The notes under the pieces are model-generated. The model was given only the letters and a program-made list of their open reading frames with translations. It searched no databases and was not told where the DNA came from. From contig NZ_SPJX01000253.1 of assembly GCF_004458765.1 (NCBI RefSeq), positions 1-64,000 on the forward strand: a stretch of 64,000 nt of DNA, read 5' to 3'. This document shows, in pieces, positions 60,832 through 64,000 of this stretch; the stretch's first letter is position 1, and every line of letters begins with the position of its first letter. A program made the position numbers and the translations under genes. Source of the DNA: Microvirga pakistanensis (GTDB lineage: Bacteria > Pseudomonadota > Alphaproteobacteria > Rhizobiales > Beijerinckiaceae).

Positions 60832-61881
60832 CTACATGCTGTGACCATTCCCGCCGCCGGAGAGGTCGTTAAGGCGTTGCCGGCGGCGATCGAGAACAGC
60901 GCGCACGCGGGCGACCTCATCCGGGTGGGGCTCTGGAAGTGGGAACTCCGCGCTCAGTTTTCCTTTGCTTCCGCGCATGCGACCATAGTGCTGGGTCGCC
61001 GTCGCATCACTCGCATGGCCCATCAAGGCCGCTACTTCGGCGGGACTGTAGACGCGCTTTGCCTGAGCGGCAAATTCATGCCGGCAGGAATATAGCGTTA
61101 TTTGCTCCTTGCGACGCGGCCAGACTGCGCGGCAGACATCATGCAGCAGACGCTGCATCGCCTTCAGATCCGCTTCAAAGCGTTCGTCACAGTCGGCCCT
61201 GAAAGCCCACGAAATGCATTCTTGAAGTACAGAAATGTTGGCCTGATCGAGCGTGGGCCAAGTCAGAGTTCGGGTGGGGCCGTGCGAGCGGCCTTGCGTG
61301 TTTTTGCTGTTGACCACGATCAGCACCACTGGACCGGATCCGTTTGGCCCCGGATCCAGGGTTGCCGTGGGCCATTCGTCCGGGCGCAAACCTGTGAGAC
61401 GAGCGGCATGAAGAAAGTCGATCAGACACGTGGCATATTTCGACCCCGACCCAAGCAGCCGGGCCCGGATCTTGGCATGGTCGGTATCCCGAAAGCGCTT
61501 ATCTTTCATCGATGACGTTTTGGTCGTCTTTTTAGCGGTGCCCTGCTGGGTCTGCGCCTCCAGCAGGTCAATCGCGAGCTGAAACGCCGCCTGTTGATCC
61601 GTGCGGGCTCTGTGTTCCCGGCGCAGGTAATGCAGGACACTGCTCTTGACCTGCCGCCACGAGGTCGCCACCCACCAGGGCTTTTGCGTCACCACCCACT
61701 CCGCGAATGCATGAGCCCATTCTGCAGAGGCATGAGGCATGCGGGAGCGCGGGTCGTGCCCGCACTCTCGCCGCCAGCGGGCGATCAGTCCGGCCGCTCT
61801 CCGCAGATACTTCCTGGCCGTTTGCGGGGTGATCGGCATGCTTGCTGGTCGGTGGTTAGGATGCCCCAAGTCGTCTGGCAT
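60832..61881 (-). CDS. Tyrosine recombinase (phage-type integrase)
   Basis: The 349-aa protein has a core-binding N-terminus (TARKYLRRAAGLIARWRREC) and a catalytic domain: Arg in ARLTGLRPDEW (near 165), the RHxxR-like box YSCRHEFAAQ (about 265), and LMGHASDATATQHYGRM carrying the conserved His and the nucleophilic Tyr (near 298). The second box lacks the usual R at its end (HEFAA), as in some divergent members. It could be the integrase of a mobile island or a resolvase of the local element. Att sites are not visible to me. Confidence 0.85.
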   Translation of the reverse strand: MPDDLGHPNHRPASMPITPQTARKYLRRAAGLIARWRRECGHDPRSRMPHASAEWAHAFAEWVVTQKPWWVATSWRQVKSSVLHYLRREHRARTDQQAAFQLAIDLLEAQTQQGTAKKTTKTSSMKDKRFRDTDHAKIRARLLGSGSKYATCLIDFLHAARLTGLRPDEWPTATLDPGPNGSGPVVLIVVNSKNTQGRSHGPTRTLTWPTLDQANISVLQECISWAFRADCDERFEADLKAMQRLLHDVCRAVWPRRKEQITLYSCRHEFAAQAKRVYSPAEVAALMGHASDATATQHYGRMRGSKGKLSAEFPLPEPHPDEVARVRAVLDRRRQRLNDLSGGGNGHSM

Positions 61882-61936
61882 CTACGTTACTCCCTAGTAT
61901 GAACAATATTACGATAGGAGAAGTGGGCCTGTGTGA

Positions 61937-62185
61937 TCACGGGCCCATCAGATATTTCCAGAAGCGATCGAACGCTTCACGGAGCCACTGCTGGAGTGCC
62001 TCTTTCTGCCGCAGGGCCCAAACGATCCCAATGCGGTGCTCGAGTTCGCCCCAGAAGAAAAGGTCACGCCGTTGATTGTGAGACAGCACGTTGAACACTG
62101 CAGGTGCGACGACAACGTTTCGGGTTCGTCGGTATCCGGAGCGAAAAGCTCGCGCCGCCTTCTTCTCAAGAGTGTATTTCTTCAT
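61937..62185 (-). CDS. Small basic protein downstream of ParA-like ATPase (82 aa)
   Basis: Start at 62185 is preceded by AAAAGGCGGG. The protein is Arg/Lys-rich at the N-terminus (KKYTLEKKAARAFRSGYRRT), then hydrophobic and aromatic (DLFFWGELEHRIGIVWALRQ), ending in EAFDRFWKYLMG. I do not recognise it. Its position, 22 bases after the ATPase gene, suggests the same operon as the DNA-transfer or partition genes. Confidence 0.6.
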   Translation of the reverse strand: MKKYTLEKKAARAFRSGYRRTRNVVVAPAVFNVLSHNQRRDLFFWGELEHRIGIVWALRQKEALQQWLREAFDRFWKYLMGP

Positions 62186-62207
62186 ATATGCCCGCCTTTT
62201 ATCGGAC

Positions 62208-63137
62208 TCACTGAGCGATTTCTTCGGTGCGAAAGCTCAACACCTTTTCGAGCTCTTCGGTGGAATCGTGCCACCACTTCGACACGTGGCTGACACAGGA
62301 GCGGGTGGTGAAGTCGCTTCGACCGATCCGCTTTGCGAGTTGGCTGGGATCGAGACGCAGAACGTCGCGCATATTCATGCCAGCTGAGTGAAAGGGCTGC
62401 CAACCTTTGGCTCCGATCAGCGGGAGTTTGATGATCGGGGCCTCCTGAGCCGCCGCCATGAGGGTCTTCTCGAAGACCTTTCCTTGAACCCCCATGGTTT
62501 CTTCGGTGATCTGGAAATGTCCCTGGAGCTCGTTGAGCACCAAGACAGGCATGAGGCCCGGAGCCACGGTCCGCATCGACGCGAGATTGCGGGCGGCCTG
62601 CTCCATGACATCGACTTCGCGTGTCGTGACAACGAAGCTCAAGCCCCTGATGCCTTCTGCGGCCAACCAGAGATCGAGGCCCGTCTCCGTATACACTTTG
62701 AGGCGATGGCTGGTCAGGCCTGCACCCCAATCGATGACGACAATCCCAGAGGATGCCTTCGCCTTTTTCAGGATAGCCTCGACAGGTTCGAACAGGCTGG
62801 CGGAGCCGCCGACCCGTTCCTGGGCTTCGACGAAATCCTCGCTGTGGATCAGGGTTTCGCCCGGAGCGGGGGTCGGCAGGATACGCCGACTCTCGATCCG
62901 GATCATGTACACCGACAGCCCGCCTTCGAGCCCGTAGTCCCGGAGAAAGTTGGCGAGGGTCGTCTTGCCCACTCCGCCTTTTTCGGCAGAGACATCACAA
63001 ATAATGGGCCCATCAGTCTTGGTCAGGGGAAGGTTCATGGGGATGATCATGAGAAGAGTTCCTTCGGAAGAGGGGTGAGACGGGGTGTCGGCAAGCGTTC
63101 GAGGCGAGCTAGGTTTGCGGGAACGGACGGAGCTCAT
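62208..63137 (-). CDS. ParA/MinD-like P-loop ATPase (TraL-like candidate)
   Basis: A deviant Walker A motif KGGVGKTT lies at residues 53-60 (from the 63137 start; an internal ATG at 63050 is an alternative, also with an upstream AGGAA). It is followed by a switch-like GIVVIDWGAGLTSHRL and a hydrophobic LMPVLVLNELQG strand. ParA relatives partition replicons or position cargo; in IncP-type transfer loci the similar TraL sits beside TraK. Here it follows a repeat-bearing HTH-like gene and precedes a small basic protein. Partner protein and centromere are not identified. Confidence 0.8.
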   Translation of the reverse strand: MSSVRSRKPSSPRTLADTPSHPSSEGTLLMIIPMNLPLTKTDGPIICDVSAEKGGVGKTTLANFLRDYGLEGGLSVYMIRIESRRILPTPAPGETLIHSEDFVEAQERVGGSASLFEPVEAILKKAKASSGIVVIDWGAGLTSHRLKVYTETGLDLWLAAEGIRGLSFVVTTREVDVMEQAARNLASMRTVAPGLMPVLVLNELQGHFQITEETMGVQGKVFEKTLMAAAQEAPIIKLPLIGAKGWQPFHSAGMNMRDVLRLDPSQLAKRIGRSDFTTRSCVSHVSKWWHDSTEELEKVLSFRTEEIAQ

Positions 63138-63145
63138 GCGAATCC

Positions 63146-63790
63146 TTAATCCAAGTGCTTCAGCGCGGTGAGCCGAGCATTCGCGTTGCGAGCGAAATCG
63201 GTCTTCTCACCATCCAACAGAGGCGGTTGGGCTGTCTGAGCAGCTGAGGGTGACTGCCGCTCGGTGCCGGACGATGCCGCAACAGGCCGGGTGTTGTCTG
63301 CAATGGCCGGATCGTGCCGCACAGTGCCTGAGCTTGCCGCTTGCGGCCGCTTCGCGCCGTCATGAGCCGGATCGGGCCGCTCCGTGCCGGCATCCGCCGC
63401 GCCGTGCCGCAGGGTGTCAGGTGCATGCTCCTGTCGAGCGCGGGACAGAGCCTTGGAGATGGTGCCACGCGACAAGCAATCTCCATCGGGTGTCGTCAAA
63501 CCCAACTCGGCCAGCACCTGCGAAATCTGCTCATGCTTGGCTCCCAAGCCAACGAGCTCCTCGATCGGCCGCAGAAACTCGTTGAAGATTTTCTGCACGG
63601 AGACTTCGAAGGGACCGCCGTGGAGACGCTTCGGAATCTCCTTGAGCTTGCAGATAAGGTCATCCGGCAGCCGATGAAGAAAGCCGGATTTCACCGGCGC
63701 TTCGTCAGTTGCCGGTTCAAGAGTGTGCTGGTTGCAGCCAGCGTCGATAGCAATGGGAGAGGCGGTGCTCTCCAGATCAGTCATGGTCAT
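63146..63790 (-). CDS. HTH-like protein with C-terminal ~20-residue repeats
   Basis: The 214-aa protein has a helical centre (FLHRLPDDLICKLKEIPKRL, then VGLGAKHEQISQVLAELGLT and SRGTISKALSRARQ), reminiscent of a DNA-binding segment in TraK-like or partition proteins. From about residue 130 come about two and a half copies of a ~20-residue repeat (AGTERPDPAHDGAKRPQAAS; SGTVRHDPAIADNTRPVAAS; SGTERQSPS), coded by GC-rich DNA at 63240-63410. The start has AAGGACAAGAC before it. It is the first gene of a three-gene minus-strand operon with the ParA-like ATPase. Function unknown. Confidence 0.65.
   Translation of the reverse strand: MTMTDLESTASPIAIDAGCNQHTLEPATDEAPVKSGFLHRLPDDLICKLKEIPKRLHGGPFEVSVQKIFNEFLRPIEELVGLGAKHEQISQVLAELGLTTPDGDCLSRGTISKALSRARQEHAPDTLRHGAADAGTERPDPAHDGAKRPQAASSGTVRHDPAIADNTRPVAASSGTERQSPSAAQTAQPPLLDGEKTDFARNANARLTALKHLD
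63240..63410 (-). repeat. In-gene ~60-bp repeats encoding ~20-aa repeats
   Basis: The DNA repeats TGCCG-rich units at roughly 60-base spacing within the 63146-63790 gene, producing the imperfect protein repeats described for that gene. Repeat length may vary between strains by slippage. Confidence 0.5.
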
Positions 63791-64000
63791 GTCTTGTCCT
63801 TGAACATGCCTGTCCGGTCGCCGTCTGAAACAGAGGCGTCGGGAAGGCGCGGAGCCTGCTTGGTCAGGTCAAGGCATAACTCGACCGACGCCACGGCTGG
63901 GGTGGCGGCCAAACAGGTGACTTTGGGTGAAGAGGGAATGCATCTGATCGCGAGAGAATCTGCTTGTCCTGCCGGACGCAGCATGCAAGTCTCGCAACGG

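Noticed and set aside
1-64000. CRISPR arrays, tRNA and rRNA genes
   Set aside because: I scanned for regular repeat-spacer spacing and cloverleaf or rRNA patterns by eye and found none I could support; short tRNAs could still be missed without a tool.

Overview
The window looks like a chromosome or megaplasmid segment of a high-GC alphaproteobacterium of the order Hyphomicrobiales (a Microvirga-, Methylobacterium- or Bosea-like organism). The pointers are a Ros/MucR-type regulator, a broken GapR/DUF2312 gene, a remnant HWE-type histidine kinase and the general base composition. All calls come from reading the sequence and its translations; no database search was run.

Layout. (1) 0-3.5 kb: a LuxR-type regulator, a GapR-like pseudogene, a MucR-like regulator without the usual zinc cysteine, and a decayed IS630 transposase. 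(2) 3.5-41 kb: one minus-strand run of 18 mostly overlapping or closely spaced genes encoding a phage-tail-like extracellular contractile injection system (eCIS). In transcription order it has the DUF4255 tube terminator, an accessory protein, sheath 1, tube 1, sheath 2, tube 2, a tube-baseplate adaptor, a 60-aa protein, gpD-like hub, gp5-like spike, a protein with a hydrophobic C-terminus, gp25, gpJ, gpI, three related proteins of 315, about 762 and about 1335 aa, a CIS tape-measure-family protein, an AAA+ ATPase, a 318-aa protein, and a giant ~3170-aa protein ending in a possible nuclease domain. (3) 41-43 kb: transposase debris and a divergent BTAD/SARP-type regulator preceded by a perfect TGTGA-N6-TCACA palindrome. 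(4) 43.1-44.4 kb: an IS3-family element with a stop codon in orfA.

(5) 44.4-57.7 kb: a catabolic and uptake cluster. It holds a class III aminotransferase, a ProU-type quaternary-amine ABC transporter, an isochorismatase-like hydrolase, a NIPSNAP protein, an alpha/beta hydrolase, an LLM flavin monooxygenase, an aldehyde dehydrogenase, a flavin reductase fused to a NUDIX-like domain, a GAF/PucR-type regulator and a divergent DUF1185 (AA_synth) gene. The enzyme set resembles oxidative ring opening of an N-methylated heteroaromatic such as trigonelline; the substrate is inferred. (6) 57.7-60.8 kb: a doubly truncated HWE kinase cut by an IS6-family element, then a gene-poor stretch with a Z-DNA-like alternating tract and a possible sigma-region-2-like remnant. 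(7) 60.8-64 kb: a tyrosine recombinase and a small operon (repeat-bearing HTH-like protein, ParA/MinD-like ATPase, 82-aa protein) typical of a mobile element backbone.

The most notable material is the eCIS. It shows no PAAR tip gene, has a putative membrane-anchored protein in the PAAR neighbourhood, a triplicated head module in three large accessory proteins, and a giant candidate cargo protein at the operon end.
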